From: Mucor racemosus
Lineage: Eukaryota; Mucoromycota; Mucoromycetes; Mucorales; Mucoraceae
Direction: 5' to 3'
NCBI GenBank assembly: GCA_027405735.1
Contig: JAPEHQ010000006.1
Location: 930,001 to 994,000, forward strand
DNA length: 64,000 nt
The notes beneath the pieces are model-generated. The model had not been told where the DNA came from. It did no database searches and was given only the letters and a program-made list of their open reading frames with translations. How positions within the stretch are numbered: position 1 is the stretch's first letter; every line of letters begins with the position of its first letter. Positions 1-11,534 of this stretch are shown one piece after another. A program made the translations under genes and the position numbers.

Positions 1-1083
1 AATCGATTAGAAAATGATGAAAAAAACAAAATTGCTTAATGGCTCATGAACTGCAAAGTAAGTTGAAATAGCTTATTAAATGATTTTTGTACAGTTTTAA
101 ATTCTGTATCTAACTAAACAAAATTCCAACAAATGTTTCACGTTAAAGTTTGCAGAAAATGCCATTGAAATTTTGAAGGTTTTTTGAATATACACATCAA
201 TTTTTATAAACATATTTCCAAACTAGTTTTTGGAGATTATGTGCAATAAAATCATCTATCGATCGAGCCATTGATATACCTTTTAGCTGCATTTTTCGTA
301 GAGAAATCACAATTTTTATGAATTTTTTTTTCAAATTCAGAATTTGGGACGAAGGTATACAAGGGAAAATTGGGAGGTAGAAGCGCAGGAATCTCTTTGC
401 ACACATTTTTGAGGATATCTCCATGAAAAATCAATATTTTGAAAAAAACTAAATTGGATCCAAGAGAGCTCAACAAGGTTGATGACATAAATATAAAAAA
501 AATATTGCTCAATTTAACGAATATCGTAAAACCTACTACAGAAATGTCAAAAAAAAATGAAAAAAAATAAAAATGCTCAAAACCTTTTTAGCCCGAAACA
601 TGTTATAAAGTGCTTAAAAACAAGTAAGTTTTATTATTAGAAAGTGGTAGTATAGCTTAATTTGTTGCAAAGATATGAAGGTTCAAAGTTTTCAATTTTT
701 ACCAGTGAAATACGCGTAAAAATCTGAAACATTAGTATTGAAACATTAATACCAACTACAAAAAATAGGATATTTTCTGGTACTCAGTTTTAGATTAAAG
801 TGTGGCATCTCAGGTATATTGTCATATAATTTTTTCTTGGTGTTATTTAGTGGAAAGAAAATATAGAGCAGGGATGAAAAGTGAGACCCAGATTTCAAGG
901 AAAAAGCAGTGAATTTTACCTGTTTTTGGGTTTTTCGTGAGATATAGAATAAACTTAGGAATAGGTAGTAGAATAATACGATCAATTCAAATATATTTAA
1001 CAGTGTCTAACGTACCTATATCGCAAAAAGTGCATAATATGCGGCTATTTATTAGAAGGACCGATACGTTCCGATTTTAAAGA
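1..1083 (+). repeat. Dispersed repeat family A, copy 1 (cut by window start)
   Basis: The sequence matches, in order, three other blocks in the window: about 13868-14968 and 51110-52115 in inverted orientation, and 24764-25560 in direct orientation. Shared landmarks are a GATCGAGC-type motif near 260, a stretch ending in tatacaaggg near 360, TTGATTTTTCRTGGAGATATC (seen inverted, near 420) and an outer end near 1068-1080 reading cgttccgattttaa. The full element appears to be about 1.1 kb. Copies 2 and 3 suggest outer ends of the form TTC(C)AAAATCG on both sides, which would be a short imperfect terminal inverted repeat. No transposase is visible. Confidence 0.8.
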
Positions 1084-1244
1084 TAAGAAATGCAGAAAAC
1101 TATACAGTTATTTTGAGAAATATACGAGAAATTAAGTTTTAAATCGACATCATATGTTAAGGCTGATAATTTGTAATATTTAGAGATATAATTAAATTAA
1201 TAAGTTTTATTTACTTTATATTTTACATCTAGTAAAAATAGGTT

Positions 1245-2954
1245 TTATTGAAATCTATTTAATCTTCCCATATAAAACAATGCCATATTGAATGTTGCAA
1301 CAGCTGCTACAACACGAAACATAACAACAGCCCCTAAATACTCATACATGTATCCACCTGCAAGTGCACCCAACCCTGTGCCCAGACCAAAATGAAGAGC
1401 ACCTAAAATACCTTGTGCAACTGATCTTTGTTCAGGAGGGAAGAAACCATCCATTTCACTTACTGCGGTTGCCCAGAATATACCAAAACCGACACCATGT
1501 AAAGTTTGGAGTAACAAAGCACTGACATTAGTGATAAACGAATCAGGTACAAGGATTGTGTACATCAAACAACGTACGATTGTAGCAACATGAGCAATCA
1601 AGATCATATTTGTCACACCAAATATTTCAGTCAACTAAAATATACATGTATATAAACAGTTTAATTTAAATTAAATAGCGGATACAAAACAATCAATACT
1701 TACTTGTTTCGAGAAACAGAAACACAATAATTCGGTTATACCTGTTGTAGGTCCTGTCCAACCAATCCAATTTGCAGGCATATGCAAATCTCGACTCAAG
1801 AATAAAAATAAAAAATTCACAATAACAGACATTATAAAACCAAATAATAGAGTAGCAATCAAGAAACTAAGTACTCGTACAGATTTAATCACATTCTTGG
1901 CTGTCGGAATACCTTCTGTGGAAATGTCCTGGAGACCAGCTGCCATAGATTGATCAATTGAAGCAATACGAGAAATGGACAAACCGAGATCAAGATGACC
2001 AATAGCATCAAGTGTTTCATCTGCTTCTTCACGAATTGTATGAGCAGAAGCAATACTGTTCGTTTTGAATAAATCAACATAATGACTATTGCTGTTATTA
2101 TTGTTGCTGTCGGATGAAATACTGTTATAGGTATTGACAGGGACACGAGCATTGAGTAGTTTTTCAGATGTATCTGTTGTCACGGGAACTAGTTTTCTAC
2201 CGGTTGCTGTGTGATGGCTAAGGACATGTTCCAAGGAAGGTTCATGTGAAGTTTCAGGAACAAGAATGTACTGAACATCTTGTTCATTTACCTTTGCGAA
2301 ACAAGCAAATATCATGAAAAGAACAGTTGCACCTCCAAAGACATAGAATAGCATGTCAAAGTTGCCTGTCATTGACAGTAACTGACCAACCAACAAGATA
2401 GTTACACCTGCAGAAACTGAGCCCCACAGTCTTTGTTCCCCTAATATAAAATTGTAACATGAGCACAAATATCTCTTGCAAACACAGAGTTAGTACTTAC
2501 CATATAATATCTTGTTTGCTCCCAATATTTTCATAACAGCACTGTCCACTAAAGACATGTTGGGCAGTGTAAAAAAGGCAAAAGCCAAGGCCAAACTTGA
2601 TGTAATTGTAACCAAAGCAGCATTGGACAATTGCATAGAAAATATGTCGAGTGTTTTTGGTACCACCACTTGAGATGAAACAGAATGCCCGATGATCATA
2701 ATGCCAATAACAGCAGAACCACCTAGGAAACTTGTGATGGCCATAATAGGGCCGTGTAACGTTGGTTTTTTGTCAACTATATACGTCCATAAAGGACATG
2801 CTATTGACTGAATAAAAGGAGCAATTGCAAGAACAAAACCAATTTGATCAGACGAGAAATTGAGAACATCATGATAATAGAGGGGTAAATAGGGCGGAGC
2901 AGCAGATAATAGAGCAAAGATTGCTATATATAGCAATTTACATATAACATACAT
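1245..2954 (-). CDS. MFS_1-like (MFSD6-type) membrane transporter
   Basis: Three exons: 2501-2954, 1704-2440 and 1245-1634, with introns of 60 and 69 bp and clean GTAAGT/TAG borders. Phases agree and give 526 residues. The protein is a hydrophobic polytopic membrane protein with about 12 predicted helices. The N-terminal half opens with a helix ending PPYLPLYY, as in the MFS_1-like family (fungal relatives of animal MFSD6). The junction YG-EQRLWGS is the conserved loop of that family. A long hydrophilic central loop (roughly residues 215-330) is rich in Ser, Asn and His, and the C-terminal half repeats the helical bundle (GVGFGIFW, HFGLGTGLG). The substrate cannot be read from sequence. An in-frame ATG at 3035 would add 27 residues; I chose 2954 because it lies directly before the first family-like helix. 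The next gene upstream (also -) ends 182 bp away. Confidence 0.85.
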
Positions 2955-3136
2955 CTTTGTTATTGTTTTTGTGGTAGGTGAAAATAAGAAAATAAAAGGG
3001 AGAAACTCTTGTGCATTGGAGTAAAATATCGCCATGTATTTATACACATTTTCAACCAGAAAAGGGTTTCATTGAATAGCGTTTCATATGGAAAAAGAGT
3101 GAACTTTATTATAAACAAAACAAACATGTTTTTTTT

Positions 3137-4615
3137 TTATTTGCCCATTATATCTCTTATTAAATCGATCAAGGTACAGCTTGTCATTACAATATTTGCT
3201 TCCAGAAGATCGCATCGATCTTTTTCAACTTGATTCAGAATATCCAAATCAATAGATAGTTTACCCAAGGATTTACTAAGATAGTTTAACTTGTGGCTAT
3301 GGAATTCTGCTATTAACTTCCATCTTCTACATGTTTTATGGCTATGGTTATCATGATCATCTTCATCATTATCACTATCGCTGTCAATAAAGCCATCATC
3401 TTTGGTTGACATTAGGTTTGTTTTCTTTTTCTTTTTCGAGTTGGCCTTTTGTAATAATAATTCTCGTTGAAATTGCTTTTTCTTTTCTTGCTGCGTTAAT
3501 TTGATTTCACAGGTAAAATCATGAGAGAGTAAACTAGGTCTCTTCCATCGCATACGGGAGCCATGAAACCAAGTTTCGTATTCAAACAGAATATTGGATT
3601 GAGATCTTTTTACAAGATCTTGACAAAAAACAGTATTTGTTGCCGCTGATTTTATAGTTGGAATATAAGATTGTGTTATATCTTCAATAAGGCTATCTTG
3701 ATAATCTGCTGATTCGATTGAAATATTCTTTTGAAATGCACCTCTTCGTGCTTCTGCAACTTTAATACCTTGACCATCATTTCGATTACAATACAGCATA
3801 CTTTGTAATCCCCATGATGAATATGGTTGTACTTTACGATAAACCATCACTTCTTCAGAATCTTGTTCGTCTTCATGATCGATATGTAAATAAATATGGT
3901 GTTGATTTGGTTTTAAGATGCTAGCTTTTTTAAAGTTGTAAACAATGACATTATTTTTAGTTTTACTGTTACTAGTAGGTTTTATAGTACGACTTTTAGT
4001 TTGTTGTAGAAAGAAAGATGATACGATGCCACTATCATTTGAAAGTAGTGCTGCTGCTGCCGCAACAATATTTGTGGCATTTTTGTTACTTTTGCTGTTG
4101 GTTAATGTATCTGCAGTTATTGTATGTGTGTCAATGCCCGTAATACTGTTAGCAGGTGAGGATGGAAGCATGTATGTTGGAGCATCTTTTAGCAGCTCAT
4201 CTTGATGAGCAGCGATTGTTGTTTGTGTAGTAGATGTAGATTGACTTAGAATAGAAGATGTTATTTGTGAAGTATATACTTTTTTTATGATTTTCTTTGG
4301 TGATAAAGGAGGAGATTCCACAGGAGTATTTGGAGAATAAGTTTCAAGATCTGTTGTTGTACTATTAGTAGAGGCAGATGAAAGCGCAGGACTTTGACAT
4401 GTTGTTGATACATTATTATTCCTTTGAAAATAACGACTTGCAAATGAATCTACAGTCATTCTACTACTACGACTACCATGTCGACTTGCTGTTATAATCT
4501 TGGGGGGCTCTTCGTCATAAGCATTTGGTTTTTCATATATAGTAGAAACTGGAGCCTTGTAGTTTTTGTTACAATCAATACTATCTGGCTTTTGATATTT
4601 TATGTCTGTTGCCAT
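3137..4615 (-). CDS. Unrecognised protein, largely disordered, with conserved-looking C-terminal half
   Basis: A single 492-codon ORF whose ATG at 4615 sits in CCATGG context. I do not recognise the family. The first ~230 residues are low-complexity (Ser, Thr, Asn) with clusters such as TSSILSQSTSTTQTT, an alanine run (VAAAAALL) and proline-directed Ser/Thr sites (SPPLSPKK, SPNTPVESPP), which suggests a phosphorylated disordered region. From about residue 235 the sequence becomes more ordered, with aromatic residues such as YSSWGLQSMLY and ETWFHGSRMRWKRPSLLS. It then has a Lys/Gln-rich segment (KKKKKTN), an acidic patch (DSDSDNDEDDHDN) and a predicted C-terminal helix ending LIRDIMGK. No signal peptide or membrane helix is seen. 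It is transcribed divergently from SRP72, with 359 bp between the start codons. It may be a lineage-restricted regulatory protein; that is inference. Confidence 0.75.
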   Translation of the reverse strand: MATDIKYQKPDSIDCNKNYKAPVSTIYEKPNAYDEEPPKIITASRHGSRSSRMTVDSFASRYFQRNNNVSTTCQSPALSSASTNSTTTDLETYSPNTPVESPPLSPKKIIKKVYTSQITSSILSQSTSTTQTTIAAHQDELLKDAPTYMLPSSPANSITGIDTHTITADTLTNSKSNKNATNIVAAAAALLSNDSGIVSSFFLQQTKSRTIKPTSNSKTKNNVIVYNFKKASILKPNQHHIYLHIDHEDEQDSEEVMVYRKVQPYSSWGLQSMLYCNRNDGQGIKVAEARRGAFQKNISIESADYQDSLIEDITQSYIPTIKSAATNTVFCQDLVKRSQSNILFEYETWFHGSRMRWKRPSLLSHDFTCEIKLTQQEKKKQFQRELLLQKANSKKKKKTNLMSTKDDGFIDSDSDNDEDDHDNHSHKTCRRWKLIAEFHSHKLNYLSKSLGKLSIDLDILNQVEKDRCDLLEANIVMTSCTLIDLIRDIMGK

Positions 4616-4974
4616 GGATTTATGATGATGAAGGTATATAAAGAAGAAAAAAGAAAGTTGTAATATTCCAACATGTTTCTTAAATAGTAAATATTGAAGG
4701 AGGTTTATTTCTCACTGTTAAACGGCTAGTTGAATGCAAAAGGAAAAAGGAAACAACATGACGCCAACCAAACAAAAACAAAGAAGCACAACTAAAAGTG
4801 TAGACCTTTAACTTGATTTCAGTTACATTTAGCATGGTGTGGGCACAAGATGTATTTTCTAAAAGCCGCTTTCAAGACACACAAAGAAGAGAGGGTGTTT
4901 TTCTTTTCCTTTTATTCTTTCACTTTCCATTTTAAAATACTTGAAAAGACGCGGTTAGATTATTTTGGAAAACG
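4616..4974. promoter_or_regulatory. Bidirectional promoter region between the 492-aa gene and SRP72
   Basis: A 359-bp gap between two divergent start codons must hold both promoters. The SRP72 side has a pyrimidine-rich leader (tcttttccttttattctttcac) about 55-80 bp before its ATG. I see no convincing TATA box on either side. Confidence 0.5.
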
Positions 4975-7142
4975 ATGGCGTCTGCAACAAAAGAACAACA
5001 GATTACACAACTTTTTACAGAATTAAAAAAGACAGTTGATGATTACGATGATGAACGTAGTTTAGAACTTTGTGATAAACTTATTAAACTTAATCCAGAA
5101 GACCAACTTACACTTCAATGTAAAGTTGTTACTTTAATTCGTCTCGAGAAATATAAGGATGCTCTTACTATGATTGCTCGTCAATTTAGAAATAGTGATA
5201 TTGATCTTTCTTATGAAAAGATTTATTGCTACTATCGTACTAATCAGTTGGCTCCTGCTATGGAACTTTTACAAGAACTCAAGTCAAAGAATTCATCCGA
5301 GGATCCATCTTTGTTATATCTTGAAGCACAATTGGTAACTGATTTTTGACAGATATTTGTTACCATGGCAACTAATTTTCATGGGTTATAGTTGTATTCT
5401 CAAGGTCAATTTGAAAAAGCTGTTCAAGTTTACGAATCTCTTCTCAAGTCCTCTGACAAGAATAGCAATATTTATGATGAAATTCAAGTTAATTTGTTAG
5501 CTGCTAAGGCTGGATTGTTATTCTCAACAAACAATGCTTCATCAATCAAAGATAAATCAGAATTAAAAGAAAGTGCTGATCTTTATGAAGTCGCTTACAA
5601 TGCTGCTTCTGTCTATTTGGCTCGTGGGGATGTCAAGAAGGCTCAAGAACAACTTGAATTAGCTCACAGTAAGTGAAATTGTTGGGAAAACATAAATGCA
5701 ATACTAACTTTATCTAACTTCAAAAAAGAACAATGTAGTGATAGATCTCAAGGAATGAGCAAAGAGGAACAAGAGGAAGAATTAGCTGTTATTTCAACTC
5801 AATTAGGTTATACCTATCAATTGCAAGGACGTTCTAATGATGCCTTGAAAATTTATAAGCAATTATTGAACTCTAGGTAAGTTTGTGGCATTCAGGATGA
5901 TTGAGATGATCGAATACTTATAGACCATCAACCAATAGCGATATTACTGTCGCTGCTGTAGTATCCAACAATGTAGTTGCTCTTGAGCAAGGAAATAATA
6001 TTGAAGAAGCAACCAAAAACTTGAAGACTGCCACCAGTAAGGAAGCCGATGTCAAGCTCAAAAATTACCAAAAGAGAGTTATTCACATGAACGAAAGCTT
6101 ATTACAACTTTACAGCCAAAAATATTCTGCTTGCAGAGATCAAGCACAAAAATTGATTGACAAATATCCTGACAACGATAATTTATATCTTATTTTAGCC
6201 AGTGCTACTTATCATCAGCATAAAGCTGCCAAAGCTGTTGAAGAACTCAAAAAATATTCTGAAAAGAAGCCCTCTTCTCTCGCTATTCGTTTTGCAACCA
6301 TTCAATTGCAATTGCTTGAATCTCAACCCGCTGCTGCACTCACTACTTTGGAGACTTATTTAGCTTCTGTTAAAGGTGATAAAAGTAGTTATTATAAGCC
6401 TGCACTCATTGCATTGTTGGTTTGGTTATATGAACAAACTGGTCAATCTGAAAAGGCTATGGAGACATTGGATGAAGCATCTTCCATCTGGAAGAATGAT
6501 AAATCCTTTACTTCTACCGCTGCTCCTACATCTACAATCAAGCAAACTGCTGCTTTCAAATTAAAGACTGGCCGTTATCAAGATGCTGTTGTTGATTATG
6601 AACAACTTGTCAAGGCTGATCCCTCTGATGCTCAAGCTATTGCTGGTTTAATTGCTGCTTATGCACATGTTGATCCTAAAAAGGCTGAACAATATGGTAA
6701 TGCTTTACCCGCTATTACATTGAACCATTTGGATGTTGAAACATTAGAAAAAATTGTGCCTGGTGTTAAGCGTGGATATGTCAAGAAAGATCCCAATGGC
6801 GTTCATGTCAAAAAGCCAAAGACTAAAAAGAAGAGAGCCACTCTTTTCCCCAAGAATAGAGATCCTAATGTGCAGCCCGATCCTGAGCGCTGGATTCCTA
6901 AATATGAAAGATCAACTTTCCGTATGAAGGGTAAAAATAAGAAGGCATTGAATAAGGGTCCTCAAGGTGCATCCATGGAAGGTGGTGGAATTGGTGGTAC
7001 TGGTAGTGCCAATATTGGTGGTAAAAAAGCTGCAGTTGCTGAAAGTTCACCAGAACCTGTCAAGGAAAAGGTAACTACATCAACACCTGCCAAACCTACA
7101 GCCAGTAAAAAGAAGAAGGGAAAGGGAAAGGGTAGAAAGTAA
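4975..7142 (+). CDS. SRP72: Signal recognition particle subunit SRP72
   Basis: Four exons: 4975-5334, 5392-5668, 5729-5876 and 5924-7142, with introns of 57, 60 and 47 bp. Phases agree and give 667 residues. SRP72 is the largest SRP protein. It binds 7S RNA with SRP68 and helps target nascent secretory proteins to the ER. The N-terminal ~530 residues are a TPR-like helical array, with repeats such as LCDKLIKLNPEDQLTL, YSQGQFEKAVQVYESLL and YQDAVVDYEQLVKADPSD. The C-terminus carries the basic RNA-binding segment: KKPKTKKKRATLFPKNRDPN followed by PDPERWIPKYERS, the signature of the SRP72 RNA-binding domain. A Gly/Lys-rich tail ends KKKKGKGKGRK. The length fits the family. It converges with the GAR transformylase gene, with stop codons only 47 bp apart, so the 3' UTRs probably overlap. 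Confidence 0.97.
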
Positions 7143-7189
7143 ACGATCTAAAATAAAAAATTTATATACATTTTCACAATTTATTACAA

Positions 7190-7798
7190 TTATTTCAAAC
7201 TATCTAAGAATACTTGAGCACCTTCAACGATAAGTTGATGTTCAAAAGAATGGATACGTTGTTCAAGATCTTCAAGGGTATCTTTTTCTTCAATAGGAAC
7301 CTCACGTTGGAGGATAACTTCTCCACGATCAACATCTGCAATGACTTTATGCACCATAATACCAGTGTTTTTAATTTCTCCCTTTTGATATGCTTCGAAT
7401 GCTCGATCAATGGCATGTGCACCATCAAATTGTCCAGGTAAAGCAGGATGAAGATTCATGACATTGTTGTTGAAATAAGACAAGAAATCTGGTGATAAAA
7501 TATGCATCCAACCTGCCAAAATAACCAAATCAGGATGATATTCTTCTTGGATTGTCTTTGCTACATGAATATCAAAATCGACACGAGTTTTGCCTTGATC
7601 TTTGAACTGTTTAAGTGAGAATGTTCTTGTGGGGATACCTGCTTTTTTAGCACGTTCAAGTCCGAAAGCATTCTTTCGATTAGATACAACTGCAATGATC
7701 TTTCCTTTAAGACGACCGTCTTGTGTAGCATCAATCAATGCTTGAAGATTGGTACCTGAACCTGAAATAAGTACTACAATTGTTTGCAAATCTGTCAT
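7190..7798 (-). CDS. ADE8: Phosphoribosylglycinamide formyltransferase (GAR transformylase)
   Basis: A single-exon gene of 202 codons. It transfers a formyl group from 10-formyl-THF to glycinamide ribonucleotide, the third step of de novo purine synthesis, in the cytosol. Visible motifs are the glycine-rich phosphate loop ISGSGTNLQALIDA (residues 11-24), the catalytic NLHPALPG (Asn115, His117) and the family signature GAHAIDRAFEAY followed by GIMVHKVIADVDRGEVI, which holds the catalytic Asp near 157. The start is ATG at 7798; the frame stays open four codons upstream but has no other ATG there. It is monofunctional, as in yeast Ade8, and not fused to AIRS/GARS as in animals. Confidence 0.97.
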   Translation of the reverse strand: MTDLQTIVVLISGSGTNLQALIDATQDGRLKGKIIAVVSNRKNAFGLERAKKAGIPTRTFSLKQFKDQGKTRVDFDIHVAKTIQEEYHPDLVILAGWMHILSPDFLSYFNNNVMNLHPALPGQFDGAHAIDRAFEAYQKGEIKNTGIMVHKVIADVDRGEVILQREVPIEEKDTLEDLEQRIHSFEHQLIVEGAQVFLDSLK

Positions 7799-8482
7799 TG
7801 TGTCAATCAACTATTTATAAGGTAAAAAAAAAAGAAGGAAAAATGCAGCATCAATCAAAGCAAGCATTTAGTTTTAGATGAAACGGCCTTTCAATGCTGA
7901 AATCAAAAAGGGGGGTCAAGTTTGAGTGTACTCATAGATGTGGCTTATGTAGATGAACATCTTGCAAGTTAAACCTACAGCATATTACAATCAAAAGGAA
8001 GATTTGTCCCATATACATTGTATATAAGACTCTCAGAATGATTAGTAGTGATAATCGGAGATATATCATGAGCAGAATTTATGAAATTTTGGACGAGTTA
8101 TGCATTCATTCAAACGATTTTTGCATAAATCAGTCGCTTTTTTTATATACAAAAAATGTAGCATTAAACTAGACATGATAAAGTATATATTTTCGCAAAA
8201 AGATATTGTTTGGATGTCTGTACAATTGAAAATAAATCATTTAAAGGTTAGACATTGCAGCATGAAATAAGGATTTGCCAGTCATGGCTATTTAAATACA
8301 TTGAAAAGTTCAAGATCTACAGGACGATTTAGAGAAATTAAAAAATGCTACATGCAATTAGATATTTTAAAATTTACATTTATTGCATTGGATTTTGATT
8401 ACATGATTTAGAGTTTTTGAAAAAAATTCTTGAAATTAAGTTTTGCTTGAAATTTTATTATTGATTGATTGTATGAAATAGC
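7799..8482. other. Intergenic, no gene seen
   Basis: AT-rich spacer of 684 bp. It holds the promoter of the GAR transformylase gene (to the left, -) and the 3' flank of the membrane-anchored gene (-). No ORF, RNA gene or repeat was recognised. Confidence 0.6.
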
Positions 8483-10085
8483 TTAAACATAGACCAGTTT
8501 GGACTCTCCAATTCTCGAATGGACATTCACATGAGCACTACAGATTTCTTTATAGAATCCTATCTTGATAGACTCACGTCTGGACGAGGAAATATGGACA
8601 TTTTTCGAGTTTTTCACAGAAATTACATTGGGTTCGCATAACCAACAATGTGCAATGAAATTACTGTTCTTGGACATGCTCTCATTGTCTTTTGTATAGA
8701 TTGCTTTGACAGGGCCATTCAAACTAACTACAGTTGATTTAACAAACTTGGACTGAGGAGCAATTTCAATACGAGTAGCTCCTGTAACAGATGCAGCACC
8801 CAATGACTTTATAGGCAAGTAGTTACCAAGCACGATACCATTGAGAGTACCAACCTTTATATTTTCAGCTTTCAAATCCTACATTGATACGAATACGTTA
8901 ATCAATCTGTAATAGCTACATTTCTCATATGATTTACCTTGAATCTAATCGCACCTCGTCCTAAACCAACTGAAATATCTTTAAAAACTATATTCTTCAA
9001 ATCTCCTTCTATACGATTTGCATGATTTACAACAACATTCAGATTATCATAAGCCTTCATTTTGAAAGGGAAAACAATATCCAAATTAAAAACCAAACAA
9101 GATCTTAACACAGAGGGATGGTGAGTGTTGATATGAATGCTTTTGCTTAATTTATCATCGTCATCGGTTTCAGAAATAGATACATGACTAAACAAATCTT
9201 CTGTTTGACCATAGAGTGTAAAATTGATCTTGATATTTTCTTTGAGGTTACCAATATCTTCAGATGCAGTTGCCGTCCTAATATTGACCTTTCCGCCATC
9301 ACTAAAAAGACCATCAAGCTTAATATTTGTTTTCTTGAACTGATGAGAAGAAAAAGCCAAAATTTTTGTTTTTTCATGATGTAATTTTGCAATATCACAT
9401 TCAGGTATATGAGCTCGAGGAGGTTGCTTTATCTTTAAATAGTCAGGAGGGTTTGCAATGCCAATTTTTATAGATGCAGTAGGCTTTGGAAGGCCCCCTT
9501 TAATGATATCAGCAATGCCAGTTGCCTTTGGTGAATGAACAGGAAATTTAGATGCTGGTAGTCCTAGATCCTCTGCAATATTTTGAATAACTTGGCTTCG
9601 TTTATGCGGATCCTTAACATCAATTTCCTTTGCCCAATACTGTTCATTGCTTTGTTCAATCTCTCTGTCAAAAGGATAGAATATTCTAAGATCTGTTTTC
9701 CACATTGAGTTTAATGATTCCATAAATCTTGAAATTTCCATAGCATCTTTGGTTGAAATCTCATTTGGATAATCCAAGAAAGAATGATGTGCTGTACCCT
9801 AAAGAAGACAAAAATTACGTCATGCGTATATCAGTATTTGCGTAATATCATGATGAATCAAATGAATGCTTACATTTCTACTATATCCATATTTTGTAAA
9901 CGTAGTAATGTATGTGAAAAGTACCAAGCCCGTAAGTATCGAAAACACAGTTCCAAAGCGAGCTAATTGATTATGTACAAAGCACTGTGAATATACCCCT
10001 CTTCAATTGTCCTTGTGATTTACTTACTCAGAAATGTTTTAGAATGTACTTTTATTTCGTTTATCGTAATTTCTTTTTTCACCAT
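8483..10085 (-). CDS. Unrecognised single-pass membrane-anchored protein
   Basis: Four exons: 10028-10085, 9874-9962, 8938-9798 and 8483-8878. Phases fit and give 467 residues. The two small upstream exons were found by reading back from the large ORF, which has no ATG of its own. Exon 1 gives a basic 19-residue tail. Exon 2 gives one hydrophobic helix (FSILTGLVLFTYITTF) at about residues 24-41, so it is a type II-like anchor. The remaining ~420 residues are soluble, start with a helical segment (DAMEISRFMESLNSMW) and continue as beta-rich sequence with repeated short strands (KNIVFKDISVGLGRG, DLKAENIKVGTLNG, VSLNGPVKA, KNVHISSS), which looks like a beta-solenoid or adhesin-like fold. I do not recognise a family. 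Exon 1 uses acceptor tcaattag at 9963-9964; a nearer cacag acceptor breaks the frame. Confidence 0.75.
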
Positions 10086-11534
10086 TTTAGAAATGTTTTT
10101 GAAAGCAAAAAAGAAGAATTAATCCATTTTGCATAAACAAGGAATCAGTTTTAAGACAAACAGTCGATCTGACTGTTGTTTACCTGTGTAATGACGATCC
10201 AATGTCCCATATTGATGTCAGAGTTGCTCGAAAAGGGATCAGAAACCAGAAATCTGTCTGATACGAATGCCAATATGGATTAGACTCATTGTTCTTGTTG
10301 TAAACTTATTTTCATGATACCTTATTGGCAAGTACTTGCAATGGCTTGATTTCTTACTGAAAACCTTTTACTATAAGGAATCTAGTATGGAAACATTACC
10401 CAGTACAAGTTTTTCAGCCCAATTGGACAAGACTTTAGAGCTGTTTAGTACTATTTTTTCATTAGAAAAATATTCGACTTTAGCTCACATGCCACCCTTA
10501 GTTATTCCCTGTTGCATAACTTGCTTAAAAGATATAAACCGCTTAAAATAATCCGAAAGGTAGAGAATCAAGTTGTATTGAGATATTTGATTTGCAAATT
10601 AGGAAATCGTTTGACACATCAACTCCGCTCATGGAAGTCTTGAAATGGATGGTGCACTTGGTTCAAAAAACCCTTAATTATCATGCAATATTTGCAACAT
10701 CAATTCGACGAATAAAATTAAACAAAACAAACAAGGTCCGATTGTGATTAAAATGCGTAATCTCACACACCCGAGGCTCTAGCAAAATATTTACAATAAG
10801 CCAGTGGAATGAAGAGTAAATCATTTACCCCTTACATAATATGCTTATGTACTCCTATGTATAGAATATATAATCAAAATTACAAAAATCTAACAACTTA
10901 ATTTCATCAACCTGAAACACCTATTTTATTATTACAAATATAAAACAATTTTATCACATATTTTGCAGTAAGGTTTTAAACAAAAAAAGATCAACTATAT
11001 GCTGTTGTAAAAGATATTCAGCATAATAAAAGATCTTCCCAATGTCTAGATTGCGTATCCAATACTTTTTGTAAAATGTCTTGTTTAAGTATAATTATAA
11101 AATTTATATCCGAGAAAATAGGGAAATCATATCAGCCGAAGCTTCCGCTGATTATTAAAGATAAATTATACGCATTTGGGAACTGAAACATGTCAATTCA
11201 GTATTCGTACATTGCATTTGAGTACCCAATTTTTAAAATATTGACATTGATACAACGAATAATTCAATTAGAAATGTAATATATAGGTATCAAATTTCAA
11301 TGGCATGCGATGCTATCTATGCTATCAAATTTACTAGATTTTCATGCATTAAAACTGTAGTTGAAGCGTTATTCGTACATTGCTGAATTTCAAAGGAAAT
11401 CAGATCTGTAATGCCAAACATTCTGATAATTTGATGTATAAGGAAATTGAGTTAAAAGATTGTTTGATATAAATATACGTCCAAATTTTAACTCGTTTTT
11501 CATATCTACAATTTACCTTTATAAATAAATAAAA
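10086..11534. other. Intergenic, ~1.45 kb, mostly featureless
   Basis: This holds the promoter and leader of the asparagine synthase gene and a possible gene relic at 10336-10560. Otherwise it is AT-rich sequence in which I see no repeat match or RNA gene. Confidence 0.5.
10336..10560 (+). pseudogene. Possible relic of a fungal transcription-factor-type gene
   Basis: A short frame of about 71 codons contains LDKTLELFSTIF and STLAHMPPLVI, which loosely resemble the helical middle-homology (fungal_trans) region of Zn2Cys6 regulators, where a leucine-rich helix is followed by an ARMPPF-like motif. The frame stops at once. A second open stretch (10560-10650, with VVLRYLICKLGNRL) follows after stops. 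No zinc cluster, start region or splice pattern could be found. The resemblance is weak and this may be chance. Confidence 0.2.

Noticed and set aside
10010..10085. Nearer splice acceptor (cacag) for exon 2 of the membrane-anchored gene
   Set aside because: It gives an immediate stop in the required frame; the tcaattag acceptor at 9963-9964 restores phase and adds an intact membrane helix.
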